From Massilia sp. R2A-15 (lineage in GTDB: Bacteria; Pseudomonadota; Gammaproteobacteria; Burkholderiales; Burkholderiaceae_D), in the NCBI RefSeq assembly GCF_030704305.1, contig NZ_CP131935.1, forward strand, positions 2,790,001 to 2,854,000: DNA of 64,000 bases, written 5' to 3'. Under the pieces are notes generated by a model, which did not search any database, was not told the DNA's origin, and saw nothing but the letters and a program-made list of their open reading frames with translations. How positions within the stretch are numbered: the first letter of the stretch is position 1; each line of letters opens with the position of its first letter. This document shows positions 11,804 to 20,652 of this stretch, one piece after another. The position numbers were made by a program, and so were the translations under genes.

Positions 11804-12292
11804 ATGATCGTACTTCCCCCGAAAGACAGCAACGCCGGCTGCGAAGTGAGGCTTTTGCTCGCTGAATGCCGCTCTCCCGCCTATAAGGTTTACTCAGCGG
11901 CTGACGCAAAACTCTCAATGCAGTACATGGACAAGGTGCTGTTCAACCGGCTGGAGAATCCTAAACCTTACGGCGCGGCTGGTGCCAAAAGCATCGCAGA
12001 TATCGTGCGCGCACCCGGCCAATTCGCCGGTTTTGGTGCATATCCGACTATCACCGACGATCTTGCATTGAGAATTCAATCGATTGTTGATATCGCCAAC
12101 AGCCGCAAAGATAAACGAAAGCAGCTCTATATTGATTTCATTGACGCAGCGATCGCCGTAACCTCGGAGTCAAGCATCGCGGACCCAACTCCCGGCAAGC
12201 TCGTCTCGTGGCGCACCGAAGGTTCCGGGCCGCCGGGGGGATCGTTCAAGCTCTTTAAGAGCGTAATGGGCAATACTTACTATTACATTTAG
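11804..12292 (+). CDS. SleB/CwlJ-like putative peptidoglycan hydrolase, candidate secreted effector
   Basis: 162 residues without a signal peptide. The arrangement RLLLAECRSPAYKVYSAAD, KVLFNRLENP, SIADIVRAPGQFAGF resembles the cell-wall hydrolase family (Hydrolase_2), where E and the NR...QF motifs mark the active-site region. The ATG at 11804 has GAGGTGG 7 nt upstream; a GTG at 11795 is also possible. The C-terminus ends MGNTYYYI. Lack of an export signal plus an adjacent exported partner suggests delivery by a type VI system, but no secretion genes are in the window. Assignment is by motif only. Confidence 0.5.
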   Translation: MIVLPPKDSNAGCEVRLLLAECRSPAYKVYSAADAKLSMQYMDKVLFNRLENPKPYGAAGAKSIADIVRAPGQFAGFGAYPTITDDLALRIQSIVDIANSRKDKRKQLYIDFIDAAIAVTSESSIADPTPGKLVSWRTEGSGPPGGSFKLFKSVMGNTYYYI

Positions 12293-12324
12293 GCTGAAGG
12301 AATTCGGCCACCACGCACCGCCAC

Positions 12325-13457
12325 TCAGCGTTTCGGAATCGCCTCAATCACGCGGCGCGCGAACTCGGCCTGGTTGCCCGCATGCCAGCGCCAAACGACG
12401 ACCAGGTCGTGCTCGGGCGAGATGGTGATGGTGTTGCTGCCGGCGCCCAATGCGCCGTAGGTGCTTGCCGGCATTCCGGGGAAATTCTTGCCCTTCGTGT
12501 TCAGCCACCACAGATAACCGTAGTCGGGACCGTGCGCGCTCGGCGCCAGCGCCGCCTGCACATACGACGCGGGCAGGATCTGCCGGCCGCCCCAGGCGCC
12601 GCCGCGCAGCCACAGGTAGCCGAACCGCGCCATGTCCCAGGAATTGATCCACATGCCGCCCCCCCAGCGCGTGCCGCCGCTGACCGACGCCGTGCGCTTG
12701 CCGTTCAGGTCCACATAGCTGTTGTGGTACGGCACCCACTTCCACGTGGCCGAGGCGCCGATCGGGCCCATCACCTCGTCCTGGAACACGTCCGGCACCG
12801 GCTTGTTCCACACGCGCAGCAGGGACAGCGCCAGGCGGTTGATGCGCACATCGTTGTACTCGTAAAACTCGCCGGGGCGGACAGCGCGCGCGGCTTGCGC
12901 TCGCCCGCACCGAACGCGGCAGCGCCGATGAAGTCGTCGCGCTTGCCCCACATCTGCCCTTCCCACTCGGACTCCTGCTGCAAGTGGTGCTTCCAGGTGA
13001 TCTGCGCGTTGTGCGGCGACGCGTAGCCGCCGTCGGCTACCAGCCTGGCGACAGGGTCGTCGATCGAGGCGATCTTGCCGTCGCGCAGCGCCAGCGCCGC
13101 CACCGTCGACAGCATGCTCTTGGCCACCGAATAGGTCGGATCGACGAAGCCGGTGTCACCGAACTCCGCCACCACGTAGCCTTTGTAGATCACCAGTCCG
13201 TTGGTGTGCGCGCGCCGGGTCGGCATCGAGCCGAGCATCGCGCCGAACGTCTGTTCCTGGTCGGAGAAATCGATGGCGCGCGAAGTCTCGTGCGACCTGG
13301 CGTAGGCGACGGCGTCGGCCAGGCGCGCGGGGTCCATGCCCAACTCCGCAGGCGATTTTCGCGCCCACTCGCCCGGCGGCGGGAAGTAGGCCGGCGCGCC
13401 TGCCGCGGCGGACACGCACGCGAGCAGGCAGCAGGTCAGGAAGGCGCGTCGCAGCAT
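12325..13457 (-). pseudogene. Serine hydrolase (beta-lactamase class C fold), frameshifted
   Basis: Two overlapping frames together encode one serine hydrolase. The first (from MLRRAFLTCC, signal peptide, about residues 1-21) holds the nucleophile motif SVAK in DPTYSVAKSM and runs to GAGERKPRA. The second resumes with RPGEFYEYNDVRINRL, carrying the Tyr-x-Asn motif, and continues to a normal end IEAIPKR. The frame changes between about 12875 and 12890, within a run of CGCG and CCCC, so one base is missing or two are extra. It is either a recent inactivating mutation or a sequence error. Start abuts the CYTH gene stop. Last gene of a four-gene operon. Confidence 0.8.
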
Positions 13458-13922
13458 TTACCAGCTCGAAAACGGCTTGCGCACCAGGCTGGAGTTGTAA
13501 TAGCGCGCATCGTGTGTCACTTCCTCGCCGATCCAGTCCGGCTTGTCGAACTGCTGGTCTTCCGACGCCAGCTCGATCTCCGCCACCACCAGGCCCTGGT
13601 TGACGCCGAGGAATTCATCGACTTCCCAGGTATTGCCGCGAAAGCTGATAGCGCGCCGGGTCTTCTCGATGAGCGGCTTCTCGCACAGGCGTTCGAGCAG
13701 CTCGTTCGCCTCGTCGAGCGGAATCGGATACTCCCACTCGCCGCGCGTTGCGCCCTCGCTGCGGCCCTTGATGGTGAGGTAGGCCTGGTTGCCGTCCACC
13801 CGCACCCGCACCACGCGGCCCGGGTCGGACGACAGGTAGCCCTGGCGCAGCAGCACGGGCGTGCCCAGCGTGCGCCAGCGGTCGCCGGCCAGCAGGAACT
13901 TGCGTTCGATCTCGACGCCCAC
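13458..13922 (-). CDS. CYTH domain protein (short triphosphate tunnel metalloenzyme type)
   Basis: 154 residues starting with GTG. The N-terminal GVEIERKFLL contains the ExExK signature of CYTH enzymes, followed by RLRQGYLS-like LLRQGYLSSDPGRVVRVRV, TIKGRSEG and WEVDEF acidic strands that build the tunnel. Members of this length act as inorganic triphosphatases or adenylate cyclases; the single-domain form favours triphosphatase. The start lies 2 bp after the carboxypeptidase stop and its stop directly precedes the hydrolase ATG, so the three genes are one transcript. Confidence 0.85.
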   Translation of the reverse strand: MGVEIERKFLLAGDRWRTLGTPVLLRQGYLSSDPGRVVRVRVDGNQAYLTIKGRSEGATRGEWEYPIPLDEANELLERLCEKPLIEKTRRAISFRGNTWEVDEFLGVNQGLVVAEIELASEDQQFDKPDWIGEEVTHDARYYNSSLVRKPFSSW

Positions 13923-13924
13923 GA

Positions 13925-15046
13925 TCAGTCCAGCGACTGCAGGATCGGCTGCAGGATCGCCGCGCCCAGCTCGCTGCTGCGCGCGCCGTTCCAGCCGGTG
14001 TACGCATCCGGCAGGTCGGCGTTGTCCTTGAACGGCATCTCCAGCGTCAGCGACAGGCACTTGAAGGTGTGGCCGATGTACTTCGACGCGAGCGTCAGCA
14101 TGTCTTCGTTGTACTTGCTGGCCGCGTAGCCGTAGACGTTCTGGAAGTCCGGGCTGGCCGCCATGTACTGGTCCACAAACGCCTTCTGGCGCGCCGCGCG
14201 CTCGGGCGTGAAGTCGGCCAGCATCTCGTTGCCCGCCACGAAGTTGTACGGCAGCGCTTCGTCGCCGTGGATGTCGAAGAACATGTCGCAGCCGACTTCG
14301 TGGATCTTGTTCTTCACGCACAGCACTTCCGGGCTGCGCTCTTGCGACGGAGTCATCCACTCGCGGTTCAGGTTGGCGCCGGCGGCGTTGGTGCGCAGGT
14401 TGCCGCGGAACGAGCCATCCGGATTCATGTTCGGCACGATGTAGAACGCGGCGCGCTGCAGCAGCTTGCGCGCGACCGGGTTGGCGTCGTCGAGCAAGGC
14501 GTCGATCATGCCCTCGACGAACCATTCGGCCATCGTCTCGCCCGGATGCTGGCGCGCGATGACCCAGATCTTCTTCTCCGCGTTCGCATCGCCGATGACG
14601 ACCAGGTTCATGTCGCGGCCATCGACGGTGCTGCCGATGTCGGACACGCGCGCCAGCGGATTCTCGGCCACTTCGCCCAGCAGGCGCAGGTGGCGCTCCC
14701 ACGAGTACGGCTCGAAATACGCGTAATAGACGCTGTCGCGTTCCGGCGTGTGGTTGATCGTCATGACCTGGCCGTCGAAGCTGGTGGGCACGCGGAACCA
14801 GTTTTCGGTATCGTAGCTGGCGGCGGCCTGATAGCCTTCGAAGCCCTTCGGATAGGTCGCCTGGCCGGCGTTCAGGAAGCGCATCGTGCACGCCTGACCG
14901 CTCGCGCCTTGCAGGCGGAAGTGGAACCACTGATGGATGTCGGCGTGCGAATCGCTGCGCAGGTTCAGGTCGATGCGCGCGGCGCTGTCGGCGCTGACCA
15001 CGTCGATGGCGCCGGAATCGAACACCTGGCTGATTTTGATGGACAT
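13925..15046 (-). CDS. M14 family zinc carboxypeptidase (cytosolic carboxypeptidase-like)
   Basis: 373 residues, no signal peptide. An N-terminal beta domain (residues 1-125) precedes a peptidase M14 domain. The zinc ligands are in ARQHPGETMAEW and DIHGDEALPY, and the likely catalytic Glu in SLTLEMPFKD. NREW and GSFRGNLRTN fit the M14D subgroup, which includes eukaryotic deglutamylases; bacterial members have no settled substrate. Ribosome site AAGGAAG. It follows a 133-residue gene by 12 bp. Confidence 0.88.
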   Translation of the reverse strand: MSIKISQVFDSGAIDVVSADSAARIDLNLRSDSHADIHQWFHFRLQGASGQACTMRFLNAGQATYPKGFEGYQAAASYDTENWFRVPTSFDGQVMTINHTPERDSVYYAYFEPYSWERHLRLLGEVAENPLARVSDIGSTVDGRDMNLVVIGDANAEKKIWVIARQHPGETMAEWFVEGMIDALLDDANPVARKLLQRAAFYIVPNMNPDGSFRGNLRTNAAGANLNREWMTPSQERSPEVLCVKNKIHEVGCDMFFDIHGDEALPYNFVAGNEMLADFTPERAARQKAFVDQYMAASPDFQNVYGYAASKYNEDMLTLASKYIGHTFKCLSLTLEMPFKDNADLPDAYTGWNGARSSELGAAILQPILQSLD

Positions 15047-15058
15047 GGGCTTCCTTGC

Positions 15059-15460
15059 TTACGCGTCGAGGTTGATCAGGTCGGACGAATAATGGCCGAA
15101 GATCTGGCGCATCATCTCGACATTGGAGCGGTTGAGCAGGATGGTCAGGCCCGGCGAGCGGTCCAGCTCCATCGTCATGCGGATCGCGCCCGGGAGTTCC
15201 TTGCAGTTCACGCTGAGCGCGCGCGGGGTGGCCGGGTCGTACCAGTCGTCCTGGTCGATCTTCGGCGGCGCCGGCGGCTGCTTCAGGGTGGGATCCTGGT
15301 TGACGGGCAGGTGCGCGAGCAGCCAGAAGACGATCGATGCGGGGATGAATACGCAGGCGTCCTTGCCGCCCTCGCAAGAAAACTTGGCCAGCAGCAGATT
15401 GCCGACCGGATCGCAGGACATGGCCATGCTTTTGACTTGACGGATAACTGCTTGTTTCAC
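15059..15460 (-). CDS. Conserved small protein of unknown function
   Basis: 133 residues from a GTG with GGGGAA upstream (an ATG twelve codons in is an alternative). One hydrophobic stretch (VFIPASIVFWLLAHLPV) is followed by a Pro-rich segment and IRMTMELDRSPGLTILLNRSNVEMMRQIFGHY. No family recognised. First gene of the operon with the M14 peptidase and CYTH protein. Confidence 0.6.
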   Translation of the reverse strand: MKQAVIRQVKSMAMSCDPVGNLLLAKFSCEGGKDACVFIPASIVFWLLAHLPVNQDPTLKQPPAPPKIDQDDWYDPATPRALSVNCKELPGAIRMTMELDRSPGLTILLNRSNVEMMRQIFGHYSSDLINLDA

Positions 15461-15611
15461 GACGAAATTCCCCAGGGTGGATTGAAAATGCGCGTCGATT
15501 CTACCCCATCCATTCCGTCTTTTGTATGAATCTGCCTATAAAACGGGGAGCTTGCGCTCCCCTGTTCTGGTGATGAAGATGCGCCTGCTGCCAGGCGCCT
15601 CTGCCGCACGG

Positions 15612-15965
15612 TCAGTGCGACTTTTTGGGCGTGTCCGGTGCAGCAGGTTTTTCCCCTGCACGGCTGGCGCCTTGTTCGCCCTGGATGTCGGGCCCTTGTT
15701 TGACGCTGGTGCGGGCGCTGCTGGCGGTGCGCGCGCTCGATTCGGCCGATTGGCGGTTGCCGTGGCTCATGCTGCCCGCCCGGCGTGCTTCTTCGGACGT
15801 GAATTCATGCGCCGTGCCTTTCTGGTGTGCCGCCTTGCCGCCTTCGCTGGCGATTTCGCGCTGGCGGGCCGGATCCATGGAAGCGAATCCGCGATTCTTG
15901 GTACCGCCACCTTGGCTCACGCCCTGGTTGCCACTTTGCTTGTTGCCTTGATTACTCGAAGCCAT
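15612..15965 (-). CDS. KGG-repeat stress-type protein
   Basis: 117 residues, almost entirely polar and disordered. GFASMDPARQREIASEGGKAAH is the KGG (GsiB/YciG-like) motif, with a second partial one at EFTSEEARRAGSMSH. Such proteins are linked to desiccation and general stress. GGAGG precedes MASSNQGN; the frame upstream to 16061 is not coding-like. Divergent from another hydrophilic small gene at 16270. Confidence 0.8.
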   Translation of the reverse strand: MASSNQGNKQSGNQGVSQGGGTKNRGFASMDPARQREIASEGGKAAHQKGTAHEFTSEEARRAGSMSHGNRQSAESSARTASSARTSVKQGPDIQGEQGASRAGEKPAAPDTPKKSH

Positions 15966-16269
15966 GGTGAACCTCCATCCTCTGTTCAAGCCACCGCGAT
16001 TGCGGAGGTCGATGTCCGATCCCTCACGGAAAGGCGCAGATGAGCGACCGGATGAAATCATCTTATGCAGGGCAACTAGAAGCCGGTATAGGACAGAAGC
16101 AGTCGGCTTTGTAGGACAACGCGCTAGAGAAAATGCGCAAAATAAATACTGCCCTCACTGGTGCGCTCCCGTCAGTCTGCGTCCTACACGAGGCCGCTCT
16201 GCCATCCTATTCTGTGCAGCACGCGTGGCGCGCAAGATGGCAACACTGTCAACCACACACGGAGACGCT
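15966..16269. other. Divergent intergenic region between two stress-type genes
   Basis: 304 bp between the KGG gene and the hydrophilic 120-residue gene, so it must hold both promoters. No match to a sigma-70 consensus or a clear operator stood out. Its base composition is less GC-rich than the coding flanks. Confidence 0.4.
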
Positions 16270-16632
16270 ATGAACACCAACCAACGCAACAACGCCAACA
16301 ACCAGTCCGACAACGGCGGCAACGACTTGAACGTCTCGTCCTCGCGCGCCGGCAGCACCGCCGACCGCGGCAACCTGAACCAGTCGGAGCAGTCGGGCAC
16401 GCTGCACGGCGATTCGAAGCAGCAGTCCAGGCCGGGCGAACGCCAGTCCAACGACGCGGCCGGCGGCTATCCGCGCAGCCCGGGCGGCAACCGCCAGTCG
16501 GCCGACGAGGAAATGAACGACGATACCGGCCTGTCGAACACGGCCAACCGCGAGCCGTCCGAGCTGGACCAGAACCTGAAGCAGGAGCGCCAGAGCAACG
16601 TGGGACGGCGCAGCGACGGCACGCCGGATTGA
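16270..16632 (+). CDS. Hydrophilic disordered protein of unknown function
   Basis: 120 residues dominated by N, Q, S, D, G and R (for example MNTNQRNNANNQSDNGGND). No hydrophobic core and no recognised domain. The start follows GGAGACGCT. Composition and the KGG-motif neighbour suggest a stress-protection role (inference). A family B palindrome follows. Confidence 0.6.
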   Translation: MNTNQRNNANNQSDNGGNDLNVSSSRAGSTADRGNLNQSEQSGTLHGDSKQQSRPGERQSNDAAGGYPRSPGGNRQSADEEMNDDTGLSNTANREPSELDQNLKQERQSNVGRRSDGTPD

Positions 16633-16659
16633 TTTTGTCCGCGTCCCGGACCAACAGCT

Positions 16660-16686
16660 GGGGTCAGGTCCGCCGGACCTGACCCC
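16660..16686. repeat. Palindrome family B, copy 2
   Basis: GGGGTCAGGTCC-GCC-GGACCTGACCCC, a fully symmetric version of the 27-bp element, between the hydrophilic gene and the zinc peptidase. Confidence 0.85.
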
Positions 16687-16773
16687 GGTTTTGCATGCGG
16701 GCGCTGCAATTCCCGTCTTCCCGGTATATTGGCAACAGTTAGCATTTTCACCATCACACAGCAGGAGCTTCAT

Positions 16774-17652
16774 ATGAAATGGGAAGGCAATCGCGAAAGC
16801 GATAACGTAGAAGACCGTCGCGGCGACGGCGGCGGAGGCGGCGGCGGTTTCGGCTTCGGCGGGCGCTCGATCGGCATCGGCACCATCGCCATCGCGCTGA
16901 TCGGCTCCTACTTCCTGGGCGTGAGCCCGATGACGATCATTAACGCCCTTAGCGGCGGCGGCTCGATGCCGGTGCAGCAGGAACAGCCGGCCCACGCGCC
17001 GCCCAAGGACGACCGCGAGGCGAAGTTCGTCTCGGTGGTGCTGGCCGATACCGAGGACGTGTGGACCCAGCTGTTCCGCGCCCAGAACGCGCAGTACGTC
17101 AAGCCGAAGCTGGTGCTGTTCACCGGCGCCACGCAAACCGCCTGCGGCACCGGCCAGACCGCTTCGGGCCCGTTCTACTGTCCCGGCGACCAGAAAGTGT
17201 ACATCGACCTGGCCTTTTACCGCCTGATGCAGCAGCGCTTCCATGTCTCCAGCGAGTTCGCCAATGCCTACGTGATCGCGCACGAAGTGGGCCACCACGT
17301 CCAGCACCTGCTCGGCATCGACCAGCAGGTGGCGGCGGCGCGCGAGCGCGGCAGCGAGCGCCAGGCCAACGCCATGTCGGTCAAGCTCGAACTGCAGGCT
17401 GACTGCTTCGCCGGCGTCTGGGGCTTCCACGCCAACAAGGCGCGCAGCATCCTCGAACAGGGCGACGTCGAAGGCGCGCTGTCGGCGGCGACCGCGATCG
17501 GCGACGACACCTTGCAAAAGCAGTCGCAAGGCCAGGTCGTGCCGGACTCGTTCACCCACGGCACCTCGGCCCAGCGCGTGCGCTGGTTCACCCGCGGCAT
17601 CCAGTCCGGCCAGATCGAGCAGTGCGACACCTTTGGCGCGAGCCAGCTGTAA
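16774..17652 (+). CDS. Neutral zinc metallopeptidase (YpfJ family)
   Basis: 292 residues. A Gly-rich N-terminus (residues 15-30) is followed by one membrane helix (about 32-52), then the peptidase domain with the HEVGHH zinc motif at H170-H175 and the downstream ligand region LQADCFAGVW. FYCPGDQKVYIDLAFY is typical of the YpfJ/KPN_02809-like family. Likely anchored in the inner membrane. CAGGAGC ribosome site before ATG 16774. Ends 2 bp before the next gene, so co-transcribed with it. Confidence 0.92.
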   Translation: MKWEGNRESDNVEDRRGDGGGGGGGFGFGGRSIGIGTIAIALIGSYFLGVSPMTIINALSGGGSMPVQQEQPAHAPPKDDREAKFVSVVLADTEDVWTQLFRAQNAQYVKPKLVLFTGATQTACGTGQTASGPFYCPGDQKVYIDLAFYRLMQQRFHVSSEFANAYVIAHEVGHHVQHLLGIDQQVAAARERGSERQANAMSVKLELQADCFAGVWGFHANKARSILEQGDVEGALSAATAIGDDTLQKQSQGQVVPDSFTHGTSAQRVRWFTRGIQSGQIEQCDTFGASQL

Positions 17653-17653
17653 C

Positions 17654-18541
17654 TTGGCGACCAGGATCGGCCTCACCTTGGCCGCCGCAGCCTTTGCGCT
17701 GGCCTGCCTGGCCGCCTGCTCGCCGCTGACTGCGCTCAACGCGCTGTCGCCGGCCAACGGCGTCCACGCCAGCACCGGCCTCGCCTTCGGCGCCAATCCG
17801 CGCCTCAAGCTCGACATCTACCGACCCGCCACCGTCACCGCCGCGTCGCCGGTCGTCGTATTTTTCTACGGCGGCAACTGGACCAGCGGCCAGCGCGAGA
17901 GCTACGCCTTCGTCGGCCGCGCCCTCGCCGCGCGCGGCTTCGTTGTGGTGATTCCCGATTACCGCCTGTACCCCGAAGTGAGCTATCCGGACTTCCTCGA
18001 CGATGCCGCACAAGCGGTGGCGTGGACGGCAAAGCACATCGCGGGTTACGGCGGCGACCCGAACCAGCTGTTCGTGATGGGCCACAGCGCCGGCGCCTAC
18101 AACGCCGCGATGATCGCCCTCGACGGCCGCTGGCTGGCAAAACAGGGCATGACGCCGGCCGCCCTGCGCGGCTGGATCGGCATGGCCGGCCCCTACGATT
18201 TCCTGCCGGTGGAAAATCCCACGGCGCGGCCGGTGTTCCACTTCCCGGATACGCCGGCGGAATCGCAGCCGGTCAACCATCTCGACGGGCCGCGCGTGCC
18301 GGCGCTGCTGATCGCGGCCAGCAGCGACCGGCTGGTCAACCCGGCGCGCAACACCGGCGGGCTGGCAAAACGGCTGCGCGCGCGCGGCGTATCGGTCGAG
18401 GAAATCTATTACGATGGCGTGAACCACGCGACCCTGGTGGCGTCGCTCGCCACGCCTCTGCGCAAGCTCGCGCCGACGCTCGACGCCGTCGACAAGTTCG
18501 TCCGCAAGCACACTACATTGATCCAGGTTCAAGCAATGTAA
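17654..18541 (+). CDS. Alpha/beta-hydrolase lipoprotein (carboxylesterase-like)
   Basis: About 295 residues. N-terminal lipobox LACLAAC marks a lipoprotein. The hydrolase core has the oxyanion-loop FFYGGNW, nucleophile elbow GHSAG (S145), and ASSDRLVNPA and GVNHATL contributing Asp and His. Family: BD-FAE/esterase-lipase. The start is uncertain: TTG 17654 lies right after the peptidase stop and TTG 17633 overlaps it; neither has a clear ribosome site, so coupling to the upstream gene is likely. Confidence 0.85.
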   Translation: MATRIGLTLAAAAFALACLAACSPLTALNALSPANGVHASTGLAFGANPRLKLDIYRPATVTAASPVVVFFYGGNWTSGQRESYAFVGRALAARGFVVVIPDYRLYPEVSYPDFLDDAAQAVAWTAKHIAGYGGDPNQLFVMGHSAGAYNAAMIALDGRWLAKQGMTPAALRGWIGMAGPYDFLPVENPTARPVFHFPDTPAESQPVNHLDGPRVPALLIAASSDRLVNPARNTGGLAKRLRARGVSVEEIYYDGVNHATLVASLATPLRKLAPTLDAVDKFVRKHTTLIQVQAM

Positions 18542-18614
18542 GTCAGCCGGAACCAGACGGCCCCGGCGCCGCTCCAACCCTATAAACCGCAGCAGCGATC
18601 GTCGGGAGAGGCGT

Positions 18615-19607
18615 ATGGATACAGCAGCAAACGGCACCATCGCCGAGCTGACGCTGGCCGTGTCGGTGGTGGTGCCGACCAACGGCGACCTCGACCTGCT
18701 CGACCGCAGCCTCGACGCGCTGACGCGCCAGGACTTTCCCGCCGCCGCCTACGAAGTGATCATCGTCGACGACGATCCCGACCGCAATACGCTGCAACTG
18801 GTGGCAGGCTGGCGCGCGCGCACCGTCGATCGCGGGCCGCGCCTGGTATATGTCGCCAACGACGACGGGCCGCACGGGCCGGGCGCATCGCGCAACCGCG
18901 GCTGGCAGGCGGCGCGGGCGCCGGTGATCGCCTTCACCGGCGACGACACCGTGCCCTCGCCGGGCTGGCTGTCGCAGGGCATGGCGGCGTTCGATGACCA
19001 GACCGACGTGCTGTGCGGGGGCGTGGAAACGCCGTCCAATGCGCCGGCGTCCGACGCCGAGCCGGCCGGATTCTCCGCGGCCAACTGCTTCTGGCGCCGC
19101 ACGCTGCTCGATGCGCTGGGCGGCTTCGACGAACGCTTCGGTGCCGGCTGGCGCGAAAACGCCGACATGCATTTCCGCCTGCTCGAAATGAACGCCCGCG
19201 TGGGGCGCGCACCGCAGGCGCTGGTGTCGCAGCCGGTGGCGAGACCGGCCTGGGGCGCCAGCCTGTCCCAGCTGCATGGCGTCGCCTTCGACGCGCTGCT
19301 CTACAAAAAGCATCCCGCGCTGTACCGGCAGAAAATCCGCCGCCTGCCCTGCTGGGAAGACTATGCCACCGTCGCCGCGCTGCTGGTCGCCGCGCTCGGG
19401 AGGGGCTTCGGCCAGGAGATTGTCGCCGTCCTCGGCGCCGGCACCTGGCTGGTGTTGACCGGCATGCTGTGCGTGCGGCGCCTGCACCACGCCTCCAGGA
19501 GCGCATCGCACGTCGCCGAAGTGCTGCTGACGTCGCCGCTGATCCCGCCGCTGGCGGTGTTCTGGCGGCTCGTCGGCGCCATCAAATACCGTGTGGGATT
19601 CGCCTAG
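18615..19607 (+). CDS. Glycosyltransferase family 2 protein
   Basis: 330 residues. GT-A fold at residues 12-235: VVVPTNGDLDLLDRSLDAL, the nucleotide-sugar Asp cluster VIIVDDDPD, GASRNRGW and FTGDDTVP, and a later NADMHFRLLE acidic motif. The C-terminus has two or three hydrophobic segments (VAVLGAGTWLVLTGML, LLTSPLIPPLAVFW), so it is probably membrane-associated. Start after GGGAGAGG. Four bases before the HAD gene, suggesting a joint role in surface polysaccharide modification (inference). Confidence 0.85.
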   Translation: MDTAANGTIAELTLAVSVVVPTNGDLDLLDRSLDALTRQDFPAAAYEVIIVDDDPDRNTLQLVAGWRARTVDRGPRLVYVANDDGPHGPGASRNRGWQAARAPVIAFTGDDTVPSPGWLSQGMAAFDDQTDVLCGGVETPSNAPASDAEPAGFSAANCFWRRTLLDALGGFDERFGAGWRENADMHFRLLEMNARVGRAPQALVSQPVARPAWGASLSQLHGVAFDALLYKKHPALYRQKIRRLPCWEDYATVAALLVAALGRGFGQEIVAVLGAGTWLVLTGMLCVRRLHHASRSASHVAEVLLTSPLIPPLAVFWRLVGAIKYRVGFA

Positions 19608-19610
19608 ATC

Positions 19611-20174
19611 ATGAAAGCCGTGTTCCTCGACAAGCAAGGGGCGCTGGTGGACGACTTCGCCTGCAACGGCCAGCGCCGCCTGTCCCTGCGCGCCGGTGCC
19701 GGCCCTGCCCTGCGGCTGCTGGCGCGGCTGGACTACCGCTTCATCGCCGTGAGCGACCAGGAGACTGGCGACGACGGCCGCGTCGACGACGAACTGATGG
19801 CAAGGGTGGCGCACCGGCTGGGCGACCTGCTGTTTCGCGAACGGCTCACGCTCGAAGGGTTCTACTACTGCCCGCACGACCGGCTGATGCCGGCGCCGCG
19901 CAACGGGCTCGAGTGCTTCTGCCGCAAGCCGCAGCCAGGCATGCTGCTGAAGGCGGCGATGGAGCACGAGATCGACCTGCGCGCCTCGTGGATGATCGGC
20001 GCCAGCCTGCACGATGTGGAGGCCGGCAACCGCGCCGGCTGCCGCACCGTGCTGATCGACAACGGCACCGAAATGGAATGGCGGCTCGGTCCGCGCCGCG
20101 TCCCCACGCGCATCGCGCCCGACCTGTACGCGGCGGCGCGGCTGATCTCGATCGAGGGCGAGGAGCGTCATTAG
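19611..20174 (+). CDS. GmhB-like HAD protein lacking catalytic residues
   Basis: 187 residues, close to heptose-bisphosphate phosphatase GmhB in layout. The zinc-loop residues are kept (CPHD...CFCRKP), and so is the KPxPGML motif. Motif I reads FLDKQGAL, so the second Asp of DxD (general acid/base in GmhB) is Gln9. The later Mg-binding motif, normally GD, is IGASLHDVEAG. Both changes should abolish normal phosphatase chemistry, so it may be a pseudoenzyme. Follows the glycosyltransferase by 3 bp. Confidence 0.75.
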   Translation: MKAVFLDKQGALVDDFACNGQRRLSLRAGAGPALRLLARLDYRFIAVSDQETGDDGRVDDELMARVAHRLGDLLFRERLTLEGFYYCPHDRLMPAPRNGLECFCRKPQPGMLLKAAMEHEIDLRASWMIGASLHDVEAGNRAGCRTVLIDNGTEMEWRLGPRRVPTRIAPDLYAAARLISIEGEERH

Positions 20175-20217
20175 CCGCACTTTGAATCGCACAAGATACC
20201 CCCCACCATGACGCCCC

Positions 20218-20652
20218 ATGCAGCCCCTATTCCCTCCAGGATTTCATGAGTGCCGTTTGCCGGACATCGCGACGATGTTCGTTCGTCCTTTTCCGGGCTC
20301 GCGCCGGCGCCGCATGCTTGCGGCGGGCCTGACAGAGTTTCTCAATGAACTGGCGCAGACAGGCGTCAAATGCGATGTCTGGATCGTCGGCTCCTTCGCC
20401 TGCGCCGCGCTCGATCCGGCCGATGTGGATCTGCTCGTGGTCTGGAACCATGCGTCGGCCGCCAGCCTCGACGAGCAAGGACTGGCGCAATTTGCCATGC
20501 TGCTCGACCGCCGTCATTGCAGGACAAGCTACCATTGCGACGTCTATCAGGTTCCGAATACGAGAATCGCGATGCTGTCCTATTGGCTTGGCTGGTTCGG
20601 CTTCACGCGCGACGGCGGGACGCCGCAAGGAATAGGATTTATCCTGGTATGA
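20218..20652 (+). CDS. DUF6932-like nucleotidyltransferase-fold protein
   Basis: 144 residues. FPPGFHECRLPDIATMF at the N-terminus and VWIVGSFACAALDPADVDLLVVW (residues 54-76) match the pattern of minimal nucleotidyltransferases: a GS(F) motif followed by D-x-D. This resembles DUF6932. Its stop overlaps the ATG of the next small gene (ATGA). Minimal nucleotidyltransferases paired with small genes are frequent in toxin-antitoxin modules, but no HEPN motif is present in the partner. Confidence 0.6.
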   Translation: MQPLFPPGFHECRLPDIATMFVRPFPGSRRRRMLAAGLTEFLNELAQTGVKCDVWIVGSFACAALDPADVDLLVVWNHASAASLDEQGLAQFAMLLDRRHCRTSYHCDVYQVPNTRIAMLSYWLGWFGFTRDGGTPQGIGFILV

